This document shows positions 8,840-16,921 of a stretch of DNA of 64,000 bases, one piece after another. Under the pieces are notes generated by a model. The model searched no databases, had not been told where the DNA came from, and saw only the letters and a list, made by a program, of their open reading frames with translations. The position numbers and the translations under genes are program-made. Source of the stretch: an uncultured Prevotella sp. GTDB lineage: Bacteria; Bacteroidota; Bacteroidia; Bacteroidales; Bacteroidaceae. The stretch spans positions 1 to 64,000 of the forward strand of contig URUK01000014.1 of assembly GCA_900551055.1 (NCBI GenBank), given 5' to 3'. How positions within the stretch are numbered: position 1 is the stretch's first letter; each line of letters opens with the position of its first letter.

Positions 8840-9943
8840 ATGAACAAGATAGTAACAACCGTATTGTGTGCAGCGATGGCCGTATGCAATACAATTAACG
8901 CACAGGAGATCATGAAAGAGAACAAACCATTCGCAGAGACCGATATGTCGGCTTTCAGAAGCCATAACGGCAATCCGTGGGGGCTGGTTTATGCCGGCGC
9001 CATTACGGAAAACAAAGCAGGAGCAGTAAACATCCATCCCATAACTTACGAATTGAACGGACTGAAAATCGTTGCCAATGTCTATACACCGGCGGATTAC
9101 GACGGAACGAAAAAATTTCCCGCTCTTGTCGTGGCGCACCCCAACGGTGGCGTAAAGGAACAGGTTGCCGGTCTTTACAGCCAACGCATGGCCGAACAGG
9201 GTTATATCTGTCTGGCTTTTGATGCTGCCTATCAGGGTGCCAGTGAAGGTGAGCCGCGCAATACGGACAAACCTGCCAACCGTATCGAAGACATTCGCCG
9301 GGCGGCCGACATCCTGTTGCAATATCCTGGTGTAGATCCGCAGCGTGTGGGTATCCTTGGTATCTGCGGAGGTGGCGGATATACGCTGAAAACTGCCCAG
9401 ACCGACAAGCGCTTCAAGGCTGTGGCTACGCTCAGCATGTTCAATTCGGGACTGGTACGCCGCAACGGATTCCTTGATTCTCAAATCGGCCAGGTGCAGG
9501 AACGTCTTGCCGATGCCTGTGTCGCCCGTCAGAAAGAGGCCGAAGGCGGTGAGATCGAATACGTGGGAGACATGAGCGGAATGACACCGGACGAGGCTGC
9601 AGAACTTCCGTTCGACCTTTACCGTGACGGTTATGAATATTATCTCCAGAGCCATGTGCATCCCAACTCGACATTCCGCTACACGAAGAGCAGTCTTGTG
9701 GACCTGATGGCATTCGATGCCAGCGAAGGAATGTATCTTATCAACCAGCCGCTCCTGATGATTGCCGGAAGTATTGCCGACACGTTCTACATGACCGAGC
9801 AGTGCTACAGCAAGGCGACAGGAACACAGAACAAGGAGCTGTTCCTGATTCCCGGTGCGACACATATCAGGACCTACTATGTACCGGAGTATGTGGACAT
9901 GGCGGTGGAAAAACTGACGGAGTTTTTCGGCAATTACCTTTAA
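8840..9943 (+). CDS. Exported dienelactone hydrolase-like alpha/beta hydrolase
   Basis: I start at 8840 because the first 23 residues (MNKIVTTVLCAAMAVCNTINAQ) form a Sec signal peptide; an upstream in-frame ATG at 8786 would lie before the promoter. The 367-residue protein has an alpha/beta-hydrolase core. The nucleophile elbow reads LGICGGGGY, so Cys176 replaces Ser, as in dienelactone hydrolases (GxCxG). The likely acid is in MIAGSIADTF and the His in PGATHIRTYY. A 60-residue insertion precedes the last strands. It probably hydrolyses a lactone or ester outside the cytoplasm. It is followed by a gap of about 100 bp without a gene. Confidence 0.82.
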   Translation: MNKIVTTVLCAAMAVCNTINAQEIMKENKPFAETDMSAFRSHNGNPWGLVYAGAITENKAGAVNIHPITYELNGLKIVANVYTPADYDGTKKFPALVVAHPNGGVKEQVAGLYSQRMAEQGYICLAFDAAYQGASEGEPRNTDKPANRIEDIRRAADILLQYPGVDPQRVGILGICGGGGYTLKTAQTDKRFKAVATLSMFNSGLVRRNGFLDSQIGQVQERLADACVARQKEAEGGEIEYVGDMSGMTPDEAAELPFDLYRDGYEYYLQSHVHPNSTFRYTKSSLVDLMAFDASEGMYLINQPLLMIAGSIADTFYMTEQCYSKATGTQNKELFLIPGATHIRTYYVPEYVDMAVEKLTEFFGNYL

Positions 9944-10049
9944 TCTGCCCGTGGCGCCCATGCCAATCGCAGCGACAATTCCACAGATTGGACTGTCAAG
10001 CGATGCCGGTATGAGCATGAAGCGATAACTTCGGTAACAAGATTTGATT

Positions 10050-11267
10050 ATGAAGAAAAAAATATTTCCTTACATTGCATTGACGCTGATTGCCGTTACG
10101 ACAGCGACGGGATGTGACGGGCACTCGGAAAATCCGATGCCCGACAATGCGATCCGTGTCACAACAGCTGAAGTTACGGCGATAACCTCAGAAAACGCCA
10201 TCTCCGGAGGACAAGTTTCCGGAGAGGTGCAAACAGTAAGCGAGTTCGGTATCTGTTGGGCGACAACAGACAATCCGACCATTTCCGGCAGCCACAATGT
10301 CGGGGCAGGCGAAGCAAGTTCGTTCGCCTGTTATGTCACTGGACTTTCTGCAAATACGACCTACTATGTCCGGGCGTACGCCACAACTCCCGAAGGTACG
10401 CTTTACGGCCAGTCCCGTCGGTTTATGACACTTGCCGGTTCGGACGATGACATGCCTCCTGTCGGCGGGGATGATGGTCAGGACCCGTTGGCCGCTACCA
10501 TTTATCTGTGGCCGGAAGACAATATGGCAAAGATCACGGACTACACAGGCAGTCAAGGGGCTTACCAGGACCCGCCATCGTTCCGTCCATATATGAATTA
10601 TTTCCCGGTAGATGAGGGTATGACGATAAAAGGTGCCGTACTCGTATGCGCGGGCGGTGCTTTCCAGTTCCGAAGCGACCGGATGGAAGGTACTCCGGTG
10701 GCCCAATGGTTTGCCCGTCATGGTTATCAGGCTTTTGTAGTAAACTACCGTGTACGTCCATACACGATGGAAGAAGGCAGCCTCGATCTTGCCCGTGCCG
10801 TCCGTTTTGTCCGTCAGCACGCCGCAGACTATGGAATAGATCCTGATGACATTGCTTCCGTGGGTTTTTCTGCCGGAGGTATTCTCTGCGGTGATGAGGC
10901 CCTCCACTTCGATGGTCTGGTAAACGGTACCGCCCTCGCTTCCGACTATCGCCCGGATGCGCTTGACGGGGTATCCGCCGATGTCTGTACCATCGGGATG
11001 ATTTACGCTTTCTATGGAAGGTTGAGTGTCGCTTCGACCGATGTGGAGGAATTCCGCGCGTCTAAGATTCCGCCCACATTCTTTGCCTACGGTACGAGAG
11101 ACCCGTTCTATCGCCAGTTCCAGGCGTGTGCTGATGCTGTGCGTGAAGCGGGTGTGGAGGTGGAAGAACACGAATATGAAGGTATGCCGCACGGTTTCGG
11201 ATATACCCATGAGGAATGGATGGTCAGCTTTGACAGCTGGATGAGCAGAATAATGGCCAATAATTAA
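10050..11267 (+). CDS. Lipoprotein: fibronectin-III-like domain plus esterase domain
   Basis: The start at 10050 (ATG) gives a lipoprotein signal with lipobox TATGC; an in-frame TTG six bases earlier is less likely. Residues about 35-130 form a beta-sandwich of fibronectin-III type (EFGICWATTDNPTIS, LSANTTYYVRAYATTPEG). The rest is a BD-FAE-like alpha/beta hydrolase with AVLVCAGGAFQF as oxyanion region, SVGFSAGG holding the serine nucleophile, and MPHGFGYT holding the catalytic His. It is a cell-envelope esterase, perhaps for sugar or xenobiotic esters. It is followed after 11 bp by a flavodoxin gene in the same operon. Confidence 0.84.
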   Translation: MKKKIFPYIALTLIAVTTATGCDGHSENPMPDNAIRVTTAEVTAITSENAISGGQVSGEVQTVSEFGICWATTDNPTISGSHNVGAGEASSFACYVTGLSANTTYYVRAYATTPEGTLYGQSRRFMTLAGSDDDMPPVGGDDGQDPLAATIYLWPEDNMAKITDYTGSQGAYQDPPSFRPYMNYFPVDEGMTIKGAVLVCAGGAFQFRSDRMEGTPVAQWFARHGYQAFVVNYRVRPYTMEEGSLDLARAVRFVRQHAADYGIDPDDIASVGFSAGGILCGDEALHFDGLVNGTALASDYRPDALDGVSADVCTIGMIYAFYGRLSVASTDVEEFRASKIPPTFFAYGTRDPFYRQFQACADAVREAGVEVEEHEYEGMPHGFGYTHEEWMVSFDSWMSRIMANN

Positions 11268-11278
11268 AAAGAATAGAT

Positions 11279-11950
11279 ATGAAAAAGTGTTTTTTAACAT
11301 TGATGTCGCTGCTCTTTGTCAGCGGTCTGATAACTGCATGTTCAGAAAACGGGCCTGACAACAATGGAGACAACACGGACATTGAGGAGGTTGTTCCGGG
11401 AACAAATCATAAGATTCTCATCGCCTATTTTTCCGAGCCGCTTCCTGACGGTATTGATGCCGTGACCTCGGCAAGCCGGGTCATTGTGGACGGAGATCTC
11501 TACGGCAGCGTCCAGTATGTGGCTACCGTAATTCAAGAAGCAACAGGTGGCGATATGATCCGCATACAGACAGCACAGCCTTATCCTGACAACTTCGATG
11601 ATTTGGCAGCCCAGGCGGACAATGAACGTCAGAACGATATTCATCCGACACTCGCTACGGAGATAGACAATTTTGATGATTACGATGTGATCTTTGTCGG
11701 CTATCCGATTTGGTGGTATCAGATGCCTATGGCGATGTATTCTTTCTTTGATAAATTCGATTGTAGTGGTAAGACTCTCATTCCTTTCTCTACGCATGGC
11801 GGAAGCGGATGGTCGGGGACATTGGAAGATATCCGGGAATTGGTGCCGGATGCCACGATGGTTGACGGTTACAGCATTTCACGTAACAACACGGCGACTT
11901 CAAGAGAGGGTATCCTGAACTGGTTGCGGGAAATCGGAATGACAGAATAA
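11279..11950 (+). CDS. Flavodoxin-family lipoprotein with enlarged phosphate loop
   Basis: A 223-residue lipoprotein (lipobox LITAC). The flavodoxin fold starts at KILIAYFSEPLPDG. Compared with its three relatives in this window, it has about 20 extra residues between the first strand and the helix, so the FMN phosphate loop is longer (DAVTSASRVIVDGDLYGSVQ). The downstream FVGYPIWWYQMPMAM and STHGGSGWSGT segments are typical of this flavodoxin family. It lies 11 bp after the esterase and 17 bp before another flavodoxin gene. Probably an exported FMN-binding electron carrier or reductase. Confidence 0.84.
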   Translation: MKKCFLTLMSLLFVSGLITACSENGPDNNGDNTDIEEVVPGTNHKILIAYFSEPLPDGIDAVTSASRVIVDGDLYGSVQYVATVIQEATGGDMIRIQTAQPYPDNFDDLAAQADNERQNDIHPTLATEIDNFDDYDVIFVGYPIWWYQMPMAMYSFFDKFDCSGKTLIPFSTHGGSGWSGTLEDIRELVPDATMVDGYSISRNNTATSREGILNWLREIGMTE

Positions 11951-11967
11951 TGTATAACCCTTAATGG

Positions 11968-12573
11968 ATGTATATGAAACATAAGCTATTTTTCTTAACC
12001 TGTTTGTCAGTGATATTGGCCGCATTGTCTGCCTGTTCGAAAGATGAAGGTTCCGATACTCCGTTATATCAGCATGATTCAATCGAGTACAACGCAAATC
12101 GCAAAATCCTTATTGCTTATTTCAGTTGGAGCGGCAATACGCAACATTTGGCGGAGACAATTGCGAATATGACAGGCGGCACGCTGTTCCATATCGAAAC
12201 TGCCAATCCATATCCTTCGGATTACAACGAATGTACGGAGGTCGCCCGAGAGGAGTTGGATTACGGTGTCCGTCCTGAATTGAGCGGTACGGTGGATAAT
12301 CTTGACGACTACGATGTAGTATTCGTGGGTTGTCCTGTCTGGTGGCATACGGCACCGATGGCCGTGTGGTCGTTTCTCGAAAGTTCGGAATATGATTTTT
12401 CAGACAAGATTATCGTACCGTTCTGTACTTACTCATCGACTTATAGGGAGGAGACACTCGCCAAGATCGTGGAACTTACTCCCGGTTCCGTCCATCTGCA
12501 GGGATTTGGAAAAACAGGACGTAATACGACTGGTGTCGAAGAGTGGCTCCGGACAATCCGCATCATCCCGTGA
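11968..12573 (+). CDS. Flavodoxin-family lipoprotein
   Basis: A 201-residue protein with lipobox LSAC, followed by the FMN phosphate loop LIAYFSWSGNTQHLAETI and the segment FVGCPVWWHTAPM. It is closely related to the protein at 3234-3863, including the ECTEVA and PFCTYSSTYREETLAKIVELTP segments, so the two probably arose by duplication within the cluster. An alternative ATG lies two codons downstream. It is the last structural gene before the AraC regulator. Confidence 0.86.
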   Translation: MYMKHKLFFLTCLSVILAALSACSKDEGSDTPLYQHDSIEYNANRKILIAYFSWSGNTQHLAETIANMTGGTLFHIETANPYPSDYNECTEVAREELDYGVRPELSGTVDNLDDYDVVFVGCPVWWHTAPMAVWSFLESSEYDFSDKIIVPFCTYSSTYREETLAKIVELTPGSVHLQGFGKTGRNTTGVEEWLRTIRIIP

Positions 12574-12657
12574 AACTACATCAGGTGGAAGATTTTCCGT
12601 TCTGATTGCAGCCCGATTCAACTTTTATGCTTATTTTTGAACTCGGATGAACTTAAA

Positions 12658-13470
12658 ATGTATATGAATGAATATAAAGACCTTATCATAGCTGATCGAC
12701 TCGGTGTAGTAAAAATCGATTCGGAGAAGGAGTATCTTGCGCACATGCTTTGCTTAGGCGGAACATGTCGCTACCGTTTCAACGAACGGGAATTCGAGTT
12801 GCACGCCGGTGATCTGTCAATTATCCGCAAACGGAAAATGATTGATAAGGTACAACCTTCGGAGGACTTCCGGTGCAAGATCATTTATGCTACCCCTGAG
12901 TTTATAGAATTGTCTACACCTCAAAGTAATTACGGCATGAAAGGATCTCTGGCCCTGTTCCTTAATCCCGTCATGCACCTCACGCCGGAACAGCAAATCG
13001 TCTGCCGCAGGGATTTCGAGCAGCTGGAACTGCGCATTCAGAATTCAGGACACCACTTTTATCAGGAAACACTAATCAATGCAATGCAAGCCACTATTCT
13101 CGATTTTTTTGACTTCCACGCAAGTTTGTACGGTGAAAGTGATATATCAACACAGAATGCCTCCATTATGAACAGGTTTCTGAAAATGCTGGAAGCAGGA
13201 ACTTATCGCGAACATCGGGAAGTGACTTATTATGCCGATTGCCTCTGCATAACACCGAAATATTTGTCGGAAGTGTCTAAAAAGGTCAGTGGATACGGCG
13301 CCAACTATTGGATCAACCGTTATACGATTCTCGACATTTCCCGTCTGTTACGGAATAAATCGTTATCGTTTGTCCAGATTTCCGATATGTTCGGATTTTC
13401 ATCACCCGCCTATTTCAGTCGCTATGTACAACAGAACCTGGGAGTAAATCCATCGGATTACAGGGAATAG
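12658..13470 (+). CDS. AraC-family transcriptional regulator of the cargo cluster
   Basis: About 270 residues. The N-terminal half is a cupin-like sensing domain (EYLAHMLCLGGTCRYRFN, then ELHAGDLSIIRKRKM). The C-terminal half is a standard AraC DNA-binding domain with two helix-turn-helices (VTYYADCLCITPKYLSEVSK and QISDMFGFSSPAYFSRYV), closing with LGVNPSDYRE. I use the ATG at 12658; 12664 is equally possible, and a TTG lies at 12637. It sits inside the redox/hydrolase cluster and is followed by a strong terminator, so it is the best candidate to control the promoters at 3910, 4082, 8799 and 13556. The inducer is unknown. Confidence 0.88.
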   Translation: MYMNEYKDLIIADRLGVVKIDSEKEYLAHMLCLGGTCRYRFNEREFELHAGDLSIIRKRKMIDKVQPSEDFRCKIIYATPEFIELSTPQSNYGMKGSLALFLNPVMHLTPEQQIVCRRDFEQLELRIQNSGHHFYQETLINAMQATILDFFDFHASLYGESDISTQNASIMNRFLKMLEAGTYREHREVTYYADCLCITPKYLSEVSKKVSGYGANYWINRYTILDISRLLRNKSLSFVQISDMFGFSSPAYFSRYVQQNLGVNPSDYRE

Positions 13471-13494
13471 TTCATTTATCCCTGAATTTGTCAT

Positions 13495-13530
13495 AATCGG
13501 TAAAAATCACAGTTTTTACCGATTTTTTTG
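13495..13530 (+). terminator. Rho-independent terminator after the AraC gene
   Basis: A perfect 12-bp stem (aatcggtaaaaa at 13495-13506 with tttttaccgatt at 13513-13524) around a 6-base loop, followed by a run of T. It is 24 bp after the AraC stop. Confidence 0.9.
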
Positions 13531-13555
13531 TATCGTCTCTTTCGTTGGTCCCAAC

Positions 13556-13563
13556 TATCTTTG
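13556..13563 (+). promoter_or_regulatory. -7 promoter box of the NTF2-cupin-hydrolase operon
   Basis: TATCTTTG followed by C, 30 bp upstream of the ATG at 13593 and just downstream of the terminator at 13495. It should drive the three genes to 16277. Confidence 0.6.
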
Positions 13564-13592
13564 CGGTGGTAATAATTAAAAATCAAGAAGAT

Positions 13593-14045
13593 ATGAAATC
13601 AATAGTAATCATGGTATTTATGTTTCTGACTTTTACAGTCGGATCAAATGCTCAAGAAAACCGGGAGGCGTTTACTGCCGAAGAACAGGAAATTGTCGAT
13701 TTGTCCAACTGCAAGTGGACCTGGATGTCAGAGAAAAATGTAGAAAAGTTGGCGGAGTTGTTTCATGAGAACTCGCAATTTGTTCATATGGGCGGCTATT
13801 GGGGCAAACAGCAAGAATTGGAAACCATTCGTACGGGTGGCATTTGGTATAAAAAAGCCGAAATACACGATGTACAGGTGAAATTTGCTACAGGGACAGC
13901 AACGGTTTACAGCCGGATTCATTTGAATTCGGTGGTTGGAGGAAACGCTGTGCGGTTTCCTTTTATCGTTACGGAAGTATATGTGATGGAAAAAGGGAAA
14001 TGGCAGCTTTCAACACTTGCTTTCACGAGAACTTTAGGTGAATAA
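13593..14045 (+). CDS. Exported NTF2/SnoaL-like protein
   Basis: I start at 13593 because MKSIVIMVFMFLTFTVGSNAQ is a signal peptide and the promoter lies between here and the upstream ATG. The mature domain of about 130 residues resembles the DUF4440/SnoaL-like NTF2 fold: helices around EEQEIVDLSNCKWTWMSEK, then FHENSQFVHMGGYWGKQQEL, and beta strands ending VYVMEKGKWQLSTLAFTRT. The fold binds small hydrophobic molecules or acts as isomerase/cyclase. Here it could be a substrate-binding or isomerising accessory to the following enzymes, only 16 bp downstream. Confidence 0.78.
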   Translation: MKSIVIMVFMFLTFTVGSNAQENREAFTAEEQEIVDLSNCKWTWMSEKNVEKLAELFHENSQFVHMGGYWGKQQELETIRTGGIWYKKAEIHDVQVKFATGTATVYSRIHLNSVVGGNAVRFPFIVTEVYVMEKGKWQLSTLAFTRTLGE

Positions 14046-14061
14046 TCAAACATAAAAATAT

Positions 14062-15201
14062 ATGAAAACCAAGAATTTATTTATCGCGATCATGATGGCA
14101 ATATCATCCGTTACAGTATATGCACAGAATGCAGAAACTTTCCGGCAACCTTATCCGCTCGGCGACAAATTATCCCCGAATCCTAACTTTACCGGCGAAG
14201 TATGGCTTGCTCCTTTGACCGAAAAAAAAGAATTGAATCTTCCGATGGCAAACGTCACCTTCGAGCCGGGATGCCGCAACAGTTGGCACTTACACAAAGC
14301 CGGACAACTTTTGATTGCCACCGCAGGCATTGGCTACTATCAGGAGAAAGGACAGCCTGCCCGCCGCCTATTTCCAGGCGACATCGTGGAGATTGCTCCA
14401 GGTGTAGAACATTGGCACGGGGCAGCACCGAATAGCTGGTTTGCTCACATCGCCATTACCACCAATCCACAAAACAATGCTGCTGTGTGGATCTCTCCGG
14501 TAAGCGATGATCAATACCGTGAGGCCACAACCGAAGCAGAATGCCGTTATGTCGAAGCAAACAAAGTTCTTACGGCGAGAGAACTGGCTATCGTTACTGT
14601 GGCATCCTATACGGGTAAAGGCGATTTAGAACACTTGAAACCTGCTCTTGCCCAAGCTTTGGAGGCGGGCATGACCATCAACGAAATCAACGAAGTATTG
14701 ATTCACGCCTATGCATATTGCGGATTCCCTCGGAGTTTGCGAGCTATCCAGACTTTCATGCAGGTTGTGGAGAAGCGAAAGGCTGACGGCATAACGGATG
14801 TAGTTGGTAGGGAAGTATCCATTGTTACAGATAGCAGAAACCGTTATGAACGTGGCTGTGATGTGCTTGCCGAAATATCAGGTGTACCTACCGATGCACC
14901 GAAAGCAGGATACGCCCTGTTCGCTCCGACAATCGAGCGGTTCCTTAAAGAGCATCTTTTCGCCGACCTTTTTGAGCGTGATCTGCTGACATGTCGGGAA
15001 CGTGAACTCGCCACGGTATCGGTCCTCGCCGGAGTGGGTGGCGTAGAGCCGATGTTCGAGAGCCATGCCGCAATATGTATGCATCTTGGCGTCACTCCGG
15101 AACAACTTTCGTCCTTGCTGAACATCGTGGAGATGAACCTCGGCAAGACATATTCGGAACCGCTTCGCAAAGTGTTGAACCAATTGACGGAAAAGAAATG
15201 A
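14062..15201 (+). CDS. Exported cupin - carboxymuconolactone decarboxylase fusion
   Basis: A 379-residue protein with Sec signal (cleavage after VYAQ). A cupin domain (about 50-135) follows, with metal-ligand residues in NSWHLHKAGQLLI and GVEHWHGAAP. Then come two tandem CMD/AhpD-like helical domains (about 165-250 and 280-375). In the first, HAYAYCGFPRSLRAI has one cysteine rather than the CxxC of peroxidase-active AhpD. The second has ELATVSVLAGVGG and ESHAAICMHLGV. The arrangement is familiar in Bacteroides. Decarboxylation or isomerisation of a small acid/lactone, or peroxide handling, are both possible. Its stop overlaps the start of the next gene. Confidence 0.85.
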   Translation: MKTKNLFIAIMMAISSVTVYAQNAETFRQPYPLGDKLSPNPNFTGEVWLAPLTEKKELNLPMANVTFEPGCRNSWHLHKAGQLLIATAGIGYYQEKGQPARRLFPGDIVEIAPGVEHWHGAAPNSWFAHIAITTNPQNNAAVWISPVSDDQYREATTEAECRYVEANKVLTARELAIVTVASYTGKGDLEHLKPALAQALEAGMTINEINEVLIHAYAYCGFPRSLRAIQTFMQVVEKRKADGITDVVGREVSIVTDSRNRYERGCDVLAEISGVPTDAPKAGYALFAPTIERFLKEHLFADLFERDLLTCRERELATVSVLAGVGGVEPMFESHAAICMHLGVTPEQLSSLLNIVEMNLGKTYSEPLRKVLNQLTEKK

Positions 15202-16277
15202 AGAAAATAGTTTTATCGGCATTATTGCTGTCGGTTACAGCAATGGCCGGAGCACAAGAGCCTGTAACAATAGTAAAACAGGGACACTTCCCGGTTGGAG
15301 GCACAACCATACAGCGACCGGGAACGTATGATAACAGTAAATTTGTCGGATGGGCCGAGCAGGAGGAGACGGGACAGAGTTATCGTGCCGACCACGCCTT
15401 CGTCGATTTTCAGATTCCAGCCGACGCCCATTGTCTGCCGCTGGTCTATGTACACGGTTACGGAGGTTCGGGCATCTGCTGGCAGATGACCCCTGACGAC
15501 CGCGACGGATTTGCCACGCTGATGCTGCGTAGAGGATGGAGCAGTTATGTCGTGGATCTGCCCGGACGCGGACGGGCCGGAAGAACGTCCACGACAACAA
15601 CGGTGAAACCAGTCGCCGATGAAATGTTCTGGTTCGATATATGGCGCATTGGTATCTGGCCTAATTACAATGAAGGCGTACAATTTCCGAAAGATTCCGC
15701 ATCGCTTTCACAATTCTTCCGTGAAATGACTCCTGACATCAGCGACCATAAACAGGATATCCCGGCCCTCAGTGCATTGGCAAAACGTATCGGGAATCAT
15801 ATTCTTGTCACCCATTCGGCAGGAGGCTTCCCCGGCTGGATGTCAGCTATACAAAATAAGGAAGTGAAAGCTGTCGTTTCGTATGAGCCCGGGGGCTTCG
15901 TATTCCCGGAGGGCGAAGTACCGGAACGTATTGACGGACTGACCGGAGGAGTGGCGGGCACGCCCGTTCCGATGGAACAGTTCCGCCGGCTGACGGAGAT
16001 TCCAATCGTGCTGTATTTCGGAGACTATATCCCCGAAACACCGTCCCAAAACCTCGGTGACGAGAATTGGCGCGTACGCCTGCAGATGGCCCGCAAATTC
16101 GTGGAAACAATCAACCGGCACGGAGGAAATGCAACATTGGTCGAGCTTCCCAAAATCGGTATCTATGGCAACACTCATTTTCTTATGCAGGACTTGAATA
16201 ATGATGAGTTGGCGAGATTGCTCAATGAGTGGTTGACAAAACAAAATTTATGTAATAAGATATTGCCTGACAATTGA
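15198..16277 (+). CDS. Exported alpha/beta hydrolase
   Basis: The start at 15198 overlaps the previous stop (ATGA) and gives a signal peptide (MKKIVLSALLLSVTAMAGAQ). The 359-residue protein has the lipase-like motifs YVHGYGGSGICW (oxyanion), VVDLPGRGRAG, the nucleophile elbow LVTHSAGGFPGW and a C-terminal His in YGNTHFLMQDL. This group resembles exported esterases of the alpha/beta_6 type. Together with the NTF2-like and cupin-CMD proteins it could form a three-step periplasmic conversion of a cyclic or aromatic compound. That pathway is inference. Confidence 0.84.
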   Translation: MKKIVLSALLLSVTAMAGAQEPVTIVKQGHFPVGGTTIQRPGTYDNSKFVGWAEQEETGQSYRADHAFVDFQIPADAHCLPLVYVHGYGGSGICWQMTPDDRDGFATLMLRRGWSSYVVDLPGRGRAGRTSTTTTVKPVADEMFWFDIWRIGIWPNYNEGVQFPKDSASLSQFFREMTPDISDHKQDIPALSALAKRIGNHILVTHSAGGFPGWMSAIQNKEVKAVVSYEPGGFVFPEGEVPERIDGLTGGVAGTPVPMEQFRRLTEIPIVLYFGDYIPETPSQNLGDENWRVRLQMARKFVETINRHGGNATLVELPKIGIYGNTHFLMQDLNNDELARLLNEWLTKQNLCNKILPDN

Positions 16278-16295
16278 AGAACAATGTTATAGAAA

Positions 16296-16594
16296 ATGTT
16301 AGAGGTATTCATGTTGTTGAATTTTGCAACCATGGAGATACTGCATGAACAGTTCCATGTCGAGCGTCTGGCTATTTTGGGTGGAGGACATATCAACGGA
16401 GGATTTCTGGAAGTCGGGCTGATTGACGAGGTCAGTCTGCTGGTTGCGCCGGAAAAGACGGCCGGAAAAACGGGACTGCTGTCTTTGATGGCTTAGGAGG
16501 AGATGAGCGTCTGCCAGTGCCCCTTTACTTGACCGGAGTGGAGAGACTGGGAAATGGAGTGGTCTGGCTACGATACAGGTTACACGATGAATAA
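16296..16594 (+). pseudogene. RibD/DHFR-like gene remnant with frameshift
   Basis: The first part encodes a RibD_C segment (LAILGGGHINGGFLEVGLIDEVSLLVAP), corresponding to the last third of the family, and then runs into a stop at about 16494. The proper C-terminus continues in another frame from about 16475 (TAVFDG, then RLGNGVVWLRYRLHDE) to a stop at 16592. The N-terminal two-thirds is missing. This is a clear relic, marking an old junction between the hydrolase cluster and the Fe-S operon. Confidence 0.8.
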
Positions 16595-16649
16595 TCAGTG
16601 ATATGGGGAATATAAGAATTGGGGTAATCAACAGCCTGACGGAATCCTG

Positions 16650-16657
16650 TAACTTTG
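16650..16657 (+). promoter_or_regulatory. -7 promoter box of the Fe-S/Tat/two-component operon
   Basis: TAACTTTG followed by T, 27 bp upstream of the ATG at 16684. Downstream the genes are tightly packed, with gaps usually under 35 bp, through to 28559 and no strong terminator was seen, so one promoter could serve the whole operon. Confidence 0.5.
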
Positions 16658-16683
16658 TAATGGTGAGAAACAATATCTTACAA

Positions 16684-16914
16684 ATGGAAGATTTGATAAA
16701 ACTGTTACATACAGACAACCATTCTTTGGAAATAGCCGATGGCGAGGTGTGTACGTTTGATGACCGGATGATTGCGGTAGTTATGGATAAGATTGTTGTT
16801 TCTGAGGGACTTTACAAAGATGAAGCAATCTGCTATATAACGGACCGATACCATACCTCACCACAGAATTATACGCTACATCTTTCTTCAATTGGATATG
16901 AAAAGAAATATTAA
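16684..16914 (+). CDS. Shortened DUF1893-like protein
   Basis: A 76-residue product. Residues 1-28 (MEDLIKLLHTDNHSLEIADG, then EVCTFDDR) match the start of the intact DUF1893 (TM1506-like) protein encoded at 20052. Most of that domain is then missing and the rest (VVMDKIVVSEGLYKDEAICY and on) only partly resembles it. It could be an internally deleted copy or a hybrid that still yields a short peptide. It leads the operon, 7 bp before the Fe-S fusion gene, so it may now work mainly as a leader cistron. Confidence 0.55.
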   Translation: MEDLIKLLHTDNHSLEIADGEVCTFDDRMIAVVMDKIVVSEGLYKDEAICYITDRYHTSPQNYTLHLSSIGYEKKY

Positions 16915-16921
16915 ATAACAG

